This document shows positions 15,677-23,265 of a DNA stretch of 64,000 nucleotides, piece by piece; position 1 is the first letter of the stretch; the number at the start of each line of letters is the position of its first letter. The notes beneath the pieces were generated by a model that saw nothing but the letters and a program-made list of their open reading frames with translations, did no database searches and was not told the origin of the DNA. The translations under genes were made by a program, and so were the position numbers. The DNA is from Lewinellaceae bacterium (GTDB lineage: Bacteria; Bacteroidota; Bacteroidia; Chitinophagales; Saprospiraceae): the NCBI GenBank assembly GCA_020636275.1, contig JACJYD010000003.1:186001-250000 (forward strand), in the 5' to 3' direction.

Positions 15677-16595
15677 ACCGGAACATTTCGATCTCCTCCC
15701 AGCGGCGTTTTTCGAAGCCGGGGTTGTGCTCCCACTGGCCGGTGGCCTGGTTGAACCAGAAGGCGTAGAGCATGAAGCAATCCTGGATCTCCCCGTAGTC
15801 AAAATTCCCATTGGGCTTACTGTTGATGTAGTTTTGAAGGCCGGATTGCAACAGGGCGCCGGCGCCGCGGTGAAAGACAAAGTCGACCAGGGCGTCGTAT
15901 TCATGCTGCAGGAGGGGCACGAAAATGCGCTTTTTGATATCGGCCTCCGACAGGCGGCTGACATCGGCGTGAAACAGTTCGATCATCTGATCCATGGTCA
16001 ATTCCCGCCATCCTCCCTGTTCGGGATCGTAGGCGGCCCATTGTTGCTTGTCCTCTTCCTTGATGTAGTGCCCAAAGCCCACAGTGAGGCTTCCTTTGGT
16101 GTCGCGAAACACCCTTCCGGTGAGTTGTCCGTTGACCTTGGGTGGCCGTTCCCAACTGCGCATATACGCAATGCAGGCATCACTGACCGACAGCTCGGTC
16201 GGCATGCGGCGGAAACTGGTCGACGGGCTCGGGGTCACCGGAGTCGGGGGTGGTGGTTGCGGGGGAGTGACCGGCTGTGTTGGCGGCGTCACCGTGACCG
16301 GGGGCTTGGCCTTATACCCGACCACATAGTCCCTTCCGGCTGAAATCGTGATGGTGGCCTGCTGCGATTGCTTGGGAAGGCCATTCCACAACCGGAAGCA
16401 ACCCGGCGTGATGTTGAATCGTTTGCAGATGCTGTATTCCGTATCGCCGACGCGGACGCCGGGTTCTTCCCGCCGTCGCTGCGCTGCAGTGCGTGCCTTG
16501 TGAACGATCGGTTCCCCGTCGGTACTGCCGCAATGCCCCAGGTTGGGATCATCTGCGCCGTGAAAGGTCTGATTCCAGGTAAAGTTTTCAGCCAT
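15651..16595 (-). CDS. LysM-linked GH24-type lysozyme without signal peptide
   Basis: 314 residues. Residues about 48-95 form a LysM-like module (VGDTEYSICKRFNITPGCFRL). A proline/threonine-rich linker follows (about 98-130). The C-terminal domain has phage-type lysozyme residues: Glu in RSWERPP, Asp in FRDTKGSLT and the TVGFGHYI motif in the E-(x)n-D-x5-T spacing of T4 lysozyme-like GH24 enzymes. It should cleave peptidoglycan. The N-terminus (MAENFTWNQTFHG) has no Sec signal, which points to export by another route or to cell lysis. No phage genes surround it. A small exported protein overlaps its 3' end. Confidence 0.9.
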   Translation of the reverse strand: MAENFTWNQTFHGADDPNLGHCGSTDGEPIVHKARTAAQRRREEPGVRVGDTEYSICKRFNITPGCFRLWNGLPKQSQQATITISAGRDYVVGYKAKPPVTVTPPTQPVTPPQPPPPTPVTPSPSTSFRRMPTELSVSDACIAYMRSWERPPKVNGQLTGRVFRDTKGSLTVGFGHYIKEEDKQQWAAYDPEQGGWRELTMDQMIELFHADVSRLSEADIKKRIFVPLLQHEYDALVDFVFHRGAGALLQSGLQNYINSKPNGNFDYGEIQDCFMLYAFWFNQATGQWEHNPGFEKRRWEEIEMFRYGRYTLHS

Positions 16596-16607
16596 AATGG
16601 GGTTTTT

Positions 16608-16639
16608 TAATAGAGCCCGATGGACACCGGGCTCTATTA
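16608..16639. terminator. 12-bp hairpin after the TonB-C-like gene
   Basis: TAATAGAGCCCG (16608-16619) pairs with CGGGCTCTATTA (16628-16639). It lies 3 bases beyond the stop of the minus-strand gene at 16642 and just upstream of the lysozyme start. A T tract follows only on the other strand, so its direction as a terminator is uncertain. Confidence 0.6.
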
Positions 16640-16641
16640 TC

Positions 16642-17070
16642 CTATTTCGTCAAGATTCGTGTCGTCACCTTTGTCGACTTGAAGCGGATCAGTAGCATCA
16701 CCTGGCTGGATACGGGCCGGGCGTCCTGGAGAGCAGGCTGCCAGCCTTCCATGTTGTCGACGATATTCTTGATGTGATTGGGCTCGATGCGCACGTCGCC
16801 GGTTTGGGTAAAGGTAGTGAGGCAAGGCGCGCCATTCTCGTCGATGACGAGCTTCAGTTCAAATTCGCCCGTCGGGTGCTGGTTATCGATGATGGTCTGC
16901 AATTTTTCCGAAAAATAATCCTGCAGGTCATCCGAAGATTTCCCGAAGAGCGGAGTGACCATCGGGTCTTGAACAACGGCATCCGGGCAACCGGCATAGT
17001 CCTGCGAGACTTGTGCGACAGCCAGGATAGGAAGGCAAGCGATCGCGATGAAGGAGAGGAATTTTCTCAT
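16642..17070 (-). CDS. Exported TonB C-terminal-domain-like protein
   Basis: 142 residues with a Sec signal (RKFLSFIAIACLPILAVAQ). The mature part resembles the TonB C-terminal fold used in Bacteroidota periplasmic proteins: GEFELKLVIDENGAPCLTTF, a central helix IVDNMEGWQPALQDARPV and a last strand QVMLLIRFKST. There is no N-terminal anchor and no proline-rich spacer, so it is not a complete TonB. Its partner is unknown. It lies downstream of pcrA, separated by a GTGAAGR repeat. Confidence 0.78.
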   Translation of the reverse strand: MRKFLSFIAIACLPILAVAQVSQDYAGCPDAVVQDPMVTPLFGKSSDDLQDYFSEKLQTIIDNQHPTGEFELKLVIDENGAPCLTTFTQTGDVRIEPNHIKNIVDNMEGWQPALQDARPVSSQVMLLIRFKSTKVTTRILTK

Positions 17071-17084
17071 TTTTTTTGGTTAAA

Positions 17085-17157
17085 TAGTGAAGAGTGAATG
17101 GTGAAGGGTGAAGAGTGAAAGGGCTCTTCACCCTTCACATTTCCCCCTTCCCCTTTT
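17085..17157. repeat. GTGAAGR word inverted repeat after pcrA
   Basis: Left side is a run of GTGAAGA/GTGAATG/GTGAAGG words; right side contains CTCTTCACCCTTCAC. It is the same design as the GTTGAARA arrays but with a different word, and lies just beyond the pcrA stop. Confidence 0.75.
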
Positions 17158-19453
17158 ACAATATCTGCAATTTAGCGAATTTCAACATAATGCGCCGCTC
17201 GGGGGCGTCGCTGTCCTTAAAAAAAATGGTAGCGACCCGGTTGTCGCGGGCGCCGTCGATGGAGAGGACTTTTCCTTCTCCGAATTTCAGGTGCAACACT
17301 TTCATACCCGTCTGGATCTGATCGCTGGGGCTGGGTTTGAACGTTTTGGGGTCGGCCATGAGCTGGTTGTTGGCCGTTTTTTGCTTGAAATTACCCTGCA
17401 CACCGGATCGGGCGCGTTCGGCAGGTCTCCGGTCGAAATCGGGCTCCATGCCGGGCATTAGAGTAGAGCCCATACCCCCCGACATTTCCACATGGTTGAG
17501 TTCGATTTCGCTTAAAAAACGGCTGGGCTCGTTGTAGCGCATCTGGCCGTAACGGTAGCGACTGGTAGCGTAGGAAAGGGTCAGGAAGGATTCAGCGCGG
17601 GTGATGGCCACGTAAAAAAGACGGCGCTCTTCATCCATCCCTTCGGGGGTTTCCATGGCCATGAAGGAAGGGAAAAGCTTTTCTTCCATCCCCACTACAA
17701 AAACGGAGGGGAACTCGAGGCCCTTGGCCGAGTGTACCGACATGAGCGTGATATAGTCCTCGGTCTGGGCCTGTTCGTCCTGATCGGTGAGCAGGCTGAT
17801 GCTCTGGATGTATGCGGCCAGGGAGGTGTCGGTGCCAGGCTCGCCGTCAGCCTGGTTTTCCACAAATTCCTTGATGCCGTCGAGCAGGGAGTTGATGTTT
17901 TCCACGCGGCCCATGCCTTCGACTGTGGTGTCCGATTTCAGGGCGTCGACCAACCCGGATTGTTTGGCAATGAAAATGGCAGCCTGGTAGGCGCTCGTGG
18001 TGGCCGCCTGCTGCTGGAAACGCTCGATGAGGTGGACGAACCCGTCGATGGCGTTGCGCGTGCGGGCCGGGAACGGGAGCTTGGGCAGCAGGTCCCACAT
18101 CGGCAGGTTCTGTGCATCGGCTTGCAGGCTGATCTTTTCGACGGTCGAATTGCCGATGCCCCGCTTGGGCAGGTTGATGATGCGGCGCAGGGCCTCTTCG
18201 TCCTTGGCGTTGACGGCAATGCGGAAATAGGCCAGCAGGTCCTTGACCTCCTTGCGCTGGTAGAACGACAATCCGCCGAATACCCGGTAGGGGATATTAT
18301 AGCGGCGCAGGTATTCTTCGAAGATCCTCGATTGGGCGTTGGTGCGGTAGAGGATGGCGATGTCGCGGTTGTGGAGGTGGTGGCGGTTCTTTTGTTCGAG
18401 AATGGCGTCGACGATGCGCTTGCCTTCTTCGGTATCGCTCAGGGCTTTTTGCACGCGAATGCGTTCGCCTTCGCCCTTGTGCGACCAGATGCTCTTGGGG
18501 ATCTGCCGCCGATTGTTGACGATCACTTCGTTGGCGGCCTGCACGATGTGGCTGGTGGAGCGATAGTTCTGCTCCAGCTTGTACACCCGGATGCCGTGCT
18601 TCTGGAAATCCTGTTCGAAATCGAGAATATTCTGGATCGTCGCCCCGCGGAAGGCATAGATACTCTGGGCGTCGTCGCCCACCACGCAGATATTGCGGGG
18701 ACTGTTGTCGTAAATGACCAGTTTCTTGACGATCTCGTACTGCAAATGGTTGGTGTCCTGAAACTCATCGACCATCACGTAGCGGAAGCGCTGCTGGTAT
18801 TTTTCGCGCACCCCTGCCGGGTTGGTATGGAGCAATTCAAACATGCGGTAGAGTAGGTCGTCGAAGTCCATCGCGCCTGCCCGTTTGCAGCGGGCCACGT
18901 ATTTTTCGTAGATCTGTTGCAGGTGCGGTCGCTTGGAAAGCAGGTCCTGCTGCATGAGGTCCTGGTCCTTCGCATAGAGCGCCGGCGTGATGAGGTTGCT
19001 CTTTGCCGAGGAGATGCGGGCCCGCACGGCATTCACGTTGTAGGCCTCCGGCGACAGGTTCATCTCCTTAATAATAGCGCGCAGCACGCTCGAGCTATCG
19101 TCGGTATCGTATATGGTGAAATTGGAGGGATATCCCAAATGCGCCGCTTCCACCCGCAGAATTCGGGCAAAAATGGAGTGAAAGGTACCCGCCCAGACGC
19201 TGTCAGCCCTCGGTCCGACCACCTGTTGGATGCGCTCCTTCATTTCCCGCGCCGCCTTATTCGTAAAAGTCAGCGCCAGGATCTCCCAGGGTGGTACGCC
19301 CTCTTCGATGAGGTGCGCCACGCGATAGGTCAGCACGCGCGTCTTCCCCGAGCCCGGTCCTGCCACCACAAGCACCGGCCCGTCCATCGCGGTCACCGCC
19401 TGGCGTTGGACGTCGTTGAGTTGCTGTAAGTATATTTTTGCTTCGTTCGACAT
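17156..19453 (-). CDS. pcrA: UvrD/PcrA-type DNA helicase
   Basis: 765 residues from the ATG giving MSNEAKIYLQQLNDVQRQAV. Superfamily 1A 3'-5' helicase for repair and replication. Visible motifs: Q motif near residue 10, Walker A AGPGSGKTRVLTYRVAHL near residue 30, VDEFQDTNHLQYE, VGDDAQSIYAFRGA, LEQNYRST, LMSVHSAKGLEFPSVFVVG and FYVAITRA. The C-terminal tail contains a Tudor-like segment (VLHLKFGEGKVLSIDG) typical of PcrA/UvrD. The frame opens 23 codons earlier inside the octamer repeat; that part would encode unrelated residues and is rejected. Confidence 0.97.
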   Translation of the reverse strand: MSNEAKIYLQQLNDVQRQAVTAMDGPVLVVAGPGSGKTRVLTYRVAHLIEEGVPPWEILALTFTNKAAREMKERIQQVVGPRADSVWAGTFHSIFARILRVEAAHLGYPSNFTIYDTDDSSSVLRAIIKEMNLSPEAYNVNAVRARISSAKSNLITPALYAKDQDLMQQDLLSKRPHLQQIYEKYVARCKRAGAMDFDDLLYRMFELLHTNPAGVREKYQQRFRYVMVDEFQDTNHLQYEIVKKLVIYDNSPRNICVVGDDAQSIYAFRGATIQNILDFEQDFQKHGIRVYKLEQNYRSTSHIVQAANEVIVNNRRQIPKSIWSHKGEGERIRVQKALSDTEEGKRIVDAILEQKNRHHLHNRDIAILYRTNAQSRIFEEYLRRYNIPYRVFGGLSFYQRKEVKDLLAYFRIAVNAKDEEALRRIINLPKRGIGNSTVEKISLQADAQNLPMWDLLPKLPFPARTRNAIDGFVHLIERFQQQAATTSAYQAAIFIAKQSGLVDALKSDTTVEGMGRVENINSLLDGIKEFVENQADGEPGTDTSLAAYIQSISLLTDQDEQAQTEDYITLMSVHSAKGLEFPSVFVVGMEEKLFPSFMAMETPEGMDEERRLFYVAITRAESFLTLSYATSRYRYGQMRYNEPSRFLSEIELNHVEMSGGMGSTLMPGMEPDFDRRPAERARSGVQGNFKQKTANNQLMADPKTFKPSPSDQIQTGMKVLHLKFGEGKVLSIDGARDNRVATIFFKDSDAPERRIMLKFAKLQIL

Positions 19454-19462
19454 AGCATATTG

Positions 19463-19545
19463 TAGTTGAAGAGTTGAAGAGTTGAAAGGAAAGGTTGAAA
19501 GGCAACTCTTCAACTCTTTCAACTTTCAACTCTTCAACTCTTTTC
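19463..19545. repeat. GTTGAARA octamer inverted-repeat array 3
   Basis: Left arm from 19463 (GTTGAAGAGTTGAAGAG), right arm up to about 19545 (CTCTTCAAC units). It lies between the pcrA start and the stop of the AhpD-like gene, both on the minus strand. The AhpD-like protein ends EELEKS, where AGT TGA is again part of the repeat. Confidence 0.83.
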
Positions 19546-19875
19546 CAATTCTTCCCAGTACTCCACCGCCCTTCTCGTATGCGGAATGCAGATCGACCCC
19601 CCCACCAGGTTGGCGATGGCGAAGACCTCGAAGACCTCGTCGCGGGTGACGCCCAGGTCGTAGCAGGTACCGAGGTGGTAGCGGATGCAATCGTCGCAGC
19701 GCAGCACCATGGAGGCGACCAGGCCGAGAAGTTCCTTGGTCCTTTCGGACAGGGCGCCGTCCTGGTAGGCCTGGTTATCGAGACTGAAAAAGCGCTTGAG
19801 CACTTTGTTGTCCTGCGCCAGGATCTTCTCGTTCATCTTGGCGCGGTATTCGTTGAAATCGGTGACTTGTGACAT
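19534..19875 (-). CDS. AhpD-like carboxymuconolactone decarboxylase family protein
   Basis: 113 residues, all-helical AhpD fold. The redox motif is RCDDCIRYHLGTCYDLG, with the CxxC followed five residues later by the conserved histidine region, and a further cysteine in GGSICIPHTRRAVEYWEEL. Members are thiol peroxidase reductases or, often, uncharacterised. Sits upstream of pcrA on the same strand, but the repeat between them suggests separate transcripts. Divergent from queG. Confidence 0.92.
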   Translation of the reverse strand: MSQVTDFNEYRAKMNEKILAQDNKVLKRFFSLDNQAYQDGALSERTKELLGLVASMVLRCDDCIRYHLGTCYDLGVTRDEVFEVFAIANLVGGSICIPHTRRAVEYWEELEKS

Positions 19876-19991
19876 GCGGCAAATTTAAGAAAAATAACAA
19901 GGAGAGGGAAGGGAGAGTTTAGGGGGGTGAAGCACCGTTTTTTTCACAAACTGCTCAAAATTTCCGATCTTGTTTTGCGCAATCCAAAGCC

Positions 19992-20933
19992 ATGCCGAAC
20001 TGCTTTTCCCATACCCATTTCATCAAGGAGGAAGCCCACCGCCTCGGCTTCTCCTTCGCCGGCATTTCCCGTGCCGAACGCATGGACGAGGAGGCCCGCC
20101 GCCTGGAGGAATGGCTGGCGAGCGGCTTCCACGGGAAGATGGCCTATATGGAAAACCACTTCGAAAAACGCGTCGACCCGCGGGAACTGGTCCCGGGCGC
20201 CAAATCGGTGGTTTCGCTGATGTACAATTATTTTACCGAGAAAAAACAGGAAGACCCCACAGCGCCGAAGCTCTCGATGTACGCCTACGGGGAGGACTAC
20301 CACCACGTAGTGCGCGACAAGCTCAAAGCCCTCCTCGACGCCCTTCGTCAACAGGTGGGCGAAGTGCAGGGCCGTTGCTTCGTCGACAGTGCGCCCGTGC
20401 TCGAACGCGATTGGGCCAGGCGCAGCGGTATCGGCTGGGTGGGCAAAAACACCTTGCTGATCCACCCTCGCGCCGGCTCCTATTTCTTCCTCGCCGAACT
20501 CATCATCGACCTCGAACTGGAGCCCGATGGCCCCATGAAAGATTATTGCGGTACCTGCCGCCGCTGCATCGATGCCTGTCCCACCGAAGCTATCTCGCCG
20601 GAGGGCTATCTGCTCGACGCTTCCAAATGCATCTCCTACCTCACCATCGAATTGAAAGAAGCTATCCCGGAAGCATTCAAAGGCAAAATGGACAATTGGA
20701 TGTTCGGCTGCGATGTCTGCCAGGACGTCTGTCCCTGGAACCGCTTTTCCCAACCCCATTCCGAGCCCGCTTTCGAACCCCATCCCGATCTGTTGGCCAT
20801 GACCCGCCGCGACTGGCTGGAATTGACCGAGGAGGTGTTTGGGCGGGTGTTCAGGCGGTCGGCCGTTAGGAGAACCAAGTATTCGGGTCTGAAGCGGAAT
20901 ATAAGTTTTTTAGTTGAAGAGTTGAAAAGTTGA
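19992..20933 (+). CDS. queG: Epoxyqueuosine reductase
   Basis: Last enzyme of queuosine synthesis in tRNA, cobalamin-dependent and with two [4Fe-4S] clusters. 313 residues, the short-form length. Features are the N-terminal IKEEAHRLGFSFAGISRAER, the cofactor segment GWVGKNTLLIHPRAGSYFFL, and cluster motifs CGTCRRCIDACPTEA and CDVCQDVCPWNRFSQP. The conserved end YSGLKRNISFL is followed by VEELKS, encoded by the octamer repeat. Convergent with the BASS transporter. Confidence 0.97.
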   Translation: MPNCFSHTHFIKEEAHRLGFSFAGISRAERMDEEARRLEEWLASGFHGKMAYMENHFEKRVDPRELVPGAKSVVSLMYNYFTEKKQEDPTAPKLSMYAYGEDYHHVVRDKLKALLDALRQQVGEVQGRCFVDSAPVLERDWARRSGIGWVGKNTLLIHPRAGSYFFLAELIIDLELEPDGPMKDYCGTCRRCIDACPTEAISPEGYLLDASKCISYLTIELKEAIPEAFKGKMDNWMFGCDVCQDVCPWNRFSQPHSEPAFEPHPDLLAMTRRDWLELTEEVFGRVFRRSAVRRTKYSGLKRNISFLVEELKS

Positions 20934-20994
20934 AAAGAAACCTCTTCAACTCTTCAACTCTTCAACTCTTCAACTTTTCAACTTTTCAACTCTC
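20911..20994. repeat. GTTGAARA octamer inverted-repeat array 4
   Basis: Left arm TAGTTGAAGAGTTGAAAAG, then right arm of many CTTTTCAAC/CTCTTCAAC units to about 20993. Stops of queG (VEELKS) and of the BASS gene (RELKS) both lie in the arms. Confidence 0.88.
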
Positions 20995-21919
20995 TCGGGT
21001 GCTTCCTATTCCAAAAGAGCCCCACTGCAAACGACGAGATCAGATCCCAGATCCCCCACCAGGCCAGGATGAGGGCCATGCCGCCGAGGCCGTTGAAGAA
21101 ATTGAAGACCAGGATGAGGCCCAGGCCGGTGTTGTGGATGCCGGTTTCCATGGTGAGGGCGCGGGCATCGATCTCGGGGCGTTTGAAAAGGCGGGCGAGG
21201 GAATAGCCGCTGACCATGGCCAGGCCGTTGTAGAGAAAGACCAGGAAGAATATTTCAGAGAGATACTTGCGGATATTATCCCAATTTCCGTGAATGGCGG
21301 CAATGATGAACGTGATGAAGATGACCAGGGAGAGGATGCGCGTCGGGCGGTGCAGCCAGATGGCGGCTTTCGGGAAAAAGTGTTTCGTGCCCATACCCAG
21401 GACGACCGGCACGAAAATGAGTTGAAAAATGGTCTTGAACATTTGCTGGGGCTCGACAAAGATCGTGGCCCGAAGTTCCTGGGCCTGGGGTACGAGCGAG
21501 GACCAGAGCGAGAAGGTCAGCGGGGTCAGGATGATGGCGCCCAGGGTGGTGAAGGAAGTCATGGTGACCGACAGGGCGATGTTGCCGCGAGCCAGGTGGG
21601 TCATGAAGTTGGAAATATTGCCCCCCGGGCAAACGGCTACGAGGACCATCCCCAACGCCAGGCTGGGCGGCGCGTGGAAGAGCTGGATCAGGCCCAGCGT
21701 CAGGACGGGGAGGAACAGGTATTGAGCGAAAAAACCGACCAGCACGGAGCGGGGCGCGGAGAAGACCCGCTTGAAATCCTCCGGCCGCAGGTCCAGCGCC
21801 ACGCCGAACAGGATGAAAGCCAGAATGATATTGAGCAGGATCAATTGATCCGAGCTGAAGTTGATGTGTATCTGGTCGAGGTCGGTCATAAAAATCTTGA
21901 GGGGAGAAGGCTTTGCCAT
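20978..21919 (-). CDS. Bile acid:sodium symporter (BASS) family transporter
   Basis: 313 residues with about nine hydrophobic segments, starting LILLNIILAFILFGVALDL. Family motifs are the sodium-site region LVAVCPGGNISNFMTHLARGN and the second-repeat segment METGIHNTGLGLILVFNFF. The family transports organic anions such as bile acids, pantoate and pyruvate with Na+; the substrate here is unknown. An ATG ten codons in (21889) is an alternative start. The protein ends RELKS from the octamer repeat. Confidence 0.93.
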   Translation of the reverse strand: MAKPSPLKIFMTDLDQIHINFSSDQLILLNIILAFILFGVALDLRPEDFKRVFSAPRSVLVGFFAQYLFLPVLTLGLIQLFHAPPSLALGMVLVAVCPGGNISNFMTHLARGNIALSVTMTSFTTLGAIILTPLTFSLWSSLVPQAQELRATIFVEPQQMFKTIFQLIFVPVVLGMGTKHFFPKAAIWLHRPTRILSLVIFITFIIAAIHGNWDNIRKYLSEIFFLVFLYNGLAMVSGYSLARLFKRPEIDARALTMETGIHNTGLGLILVFNFFNGLGGMALILAWWGIWDLISSFAVGLFWNRKHPRELKS

Positions 21920-21970
21920 CTCCTCCCGGTATGGATGATGACCGGTAAAAATAGGAAAACGTTTTGGTAA

Positions 21971-22150
21971 GTGAAGGGGTCACTTAGTCACCCCTTCAGT
22001 CATGTTTGCATAAAATTCTGATAATTAGAATTTTACTTCTTTTTTGGTGAAGGGGTCACTAAGTCACCCCTTCAGTCATGTTTACATAAAATTCTGATAA
22101 TTAGAACTTTACCTCTTTTTTGGTGAAGGGGTCACTAAGTCACCCCTTCA
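21971..22150. repeat. 76-bp tandem repeat with three GAAGGGGT hairpins
   Basis: Hairpins with arms TGAAGGGGT/ACCCCTTCA lie at 21972-21998, 22048-22074 and 22124-22150, spaced exactly 76 bases apart. The spacers are near-identical and hold a second small inverted repeat (AAAATTCT...AGAATTTT). It lies between the lpxH-like gene stop and the BASS gene start. The first three bases of the last arm (minus strand) are the TGA stop of the lpxH-like gene. Confidence 0.9.
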
Positions 22151-23002
22151 CTTTGCTGCCGCCTGAACAATTTGCCTGAACAATTCTTCGCCGTTCAGGG
22201 GCTGGTTGGCTTCTTCGGGCTCGGGGTCATCGACGCGGAGGCGGGGACTGACGTAGTCGTAGTCCATTTCGTCGTATTCGTAGAGGGTCCATTTGCCCCA
22301 TTGGTATTCCAGGGCAGTGAGGCTCTCGACCCAGTCGCCGGAGTTGAGGTAGGTGACCGTTCCTCCATCGGTTTCCACCACCCGCATCTGAGGGCGGTGG
22401 ATATGGCCGCAGATGACGTAGTCGTAGCCTTGTTCGGCGGCCAGTTGGATAGCCGTATTTTCGAAGTCGCTGATGAATTTCACGGCTTCCTTGACGCGGT
22501 GTTTGACTTTTTTGGCGAAAGACATCCTCGATTTGCCCATGGCTTCCCGCAGCAGGTTGATAAAGCGGTTGACCCGGATCAGGAAATCGTAGCCCTTTCC
22601 TCCCAGGCGCGCGATCCAGGGTGAGTATTTGATGAAGGCATCGAATACGTCGCCGTGGAAGATCCAGTAATTCTTGCCGCTCAATTGCAAGAGGAGCTTG
22701 TCGCGCAAGTGAATATTGCCGGCCGAAAAATCGGAATACCGGCGCAGGGTGTCGTCGTGGTTGCCGGTGATGTAGTACACTTTGGTTCCCTGGCCGGACA
22801 TTTTCAAGATCCGCTGGATAACCTGGAGATGTTCTTTGGGGAAATATTTTTTCCGAAACTGCCAAATGTCGATAAAGTCTCCGTTGAGGATCAATATCCG
22901 GGGCTGAATACTTTTGAGGTACTGCAGCAGTTCCTTGGCATGGCAGCCGTAAGTGCCCAAATGGACGTCGGAGATGATGGCAATGTCGAGCTCTCTTTTC
23001 AC
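22148..23002 (-). CDS. UDP-2,3-diacylglucosamine diphosphatase-like metallophosphoesterase
   Basis: About 284 residues from a GTG start (KRELDIAIISDVHLG); an upstream ATG at 23041 would add a hydrophobic stretch absent from relatives. Calcineurin-like phosphoesterase motifs: SDVHLGTYGCH, LNGDFIDIWQF, TGNHDD, HGD and CGHIHRPQ, which bind two metals. These resemble the LpxH/LpxH2-type hydrolases of lipid A synthesis used in Bacteroidota. A C-terminal acidic extension (about 255-284) has no known role. Divergent from dnaE. Confidence 0.85.
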   Translation of the reverse strand: MKRELDIAIISDVHLGTYGCHAKELLQYLKSIQPRILILNGDFIDIWQFRKKYFPKEHLQVIQRILKMSGQGTKVYYITGNHDDTLRRYSDFSAGNIHLRDKLLLQLSGKNYWIFHGDVFDAFIKYSPWIARLGGKGYDFLIRVNRFINLLREAMGKSRMSFAKKVKHRVKEAVKFISDFENTAIQLAAEQGYDYVICGHIHRPQMRVVETDGGTVTYLNSGDWVESLTALEYQWGKWTLYEYDEMDYDYVSPRLRVDDPEPEEANQPLNGEELFRQIVQAAAK

Positions 23003-23220
23003 AAAAAAAAGTATAAACTGGATTAGGACTGCAAGTTGCATCTCTGTTGTAAACCCATTGTAAAGGACTCATTACGTTTCCATTAAATTGTTTTCACCTC
23101 GACGACGCGGTTATTATGGAATGTGGAAAAAAAGTTGCCGTTTGATCTGTCATGGGCGGGGTAAAAGTGGTATCTTCGGAGCGCTTTCCGCATGCAAAAT
23201 CACGAAATGCCAATGCTAAT

Positions 23221-23247
23221 TGAACGACCTGCGCCGCAGACCGTTCA
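23221..23247 (+). repeat. Hairpin in the dnaE leader
   Basis: TGAACG-AC-CTGCG pairs with CGCAG-AC-CGTTCA symmetrically around a single base, ending 18 bases before the dnaE ATG. The rest of the 263-bp gap between the lpxH-like gene and dnaE holds no recognisable gene. Confidence 0.5.
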
Positions 23248-23265
23248 TTCATTAAAATAATAGAA

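Noticed and set aside
15651..16595. Prophage remnant because of the lysozyme
   Set aside because: No capsid, tail, integrase or holin genes nearby; neighbours are ordinary chromosomal genes.
19454..19522. Longer pcrA start within the octamer repeat
   Set aside because: The first 23 residues would be translated from the repeat and show no similarity to PcrA; the next ATG begins the conserved part.
23141..23178. dnaE promoter TTTG...TATCTTCG
   Set aside because: The spacing is 26 bases and the -7 box has a mismatch, outside the usual 19-20.
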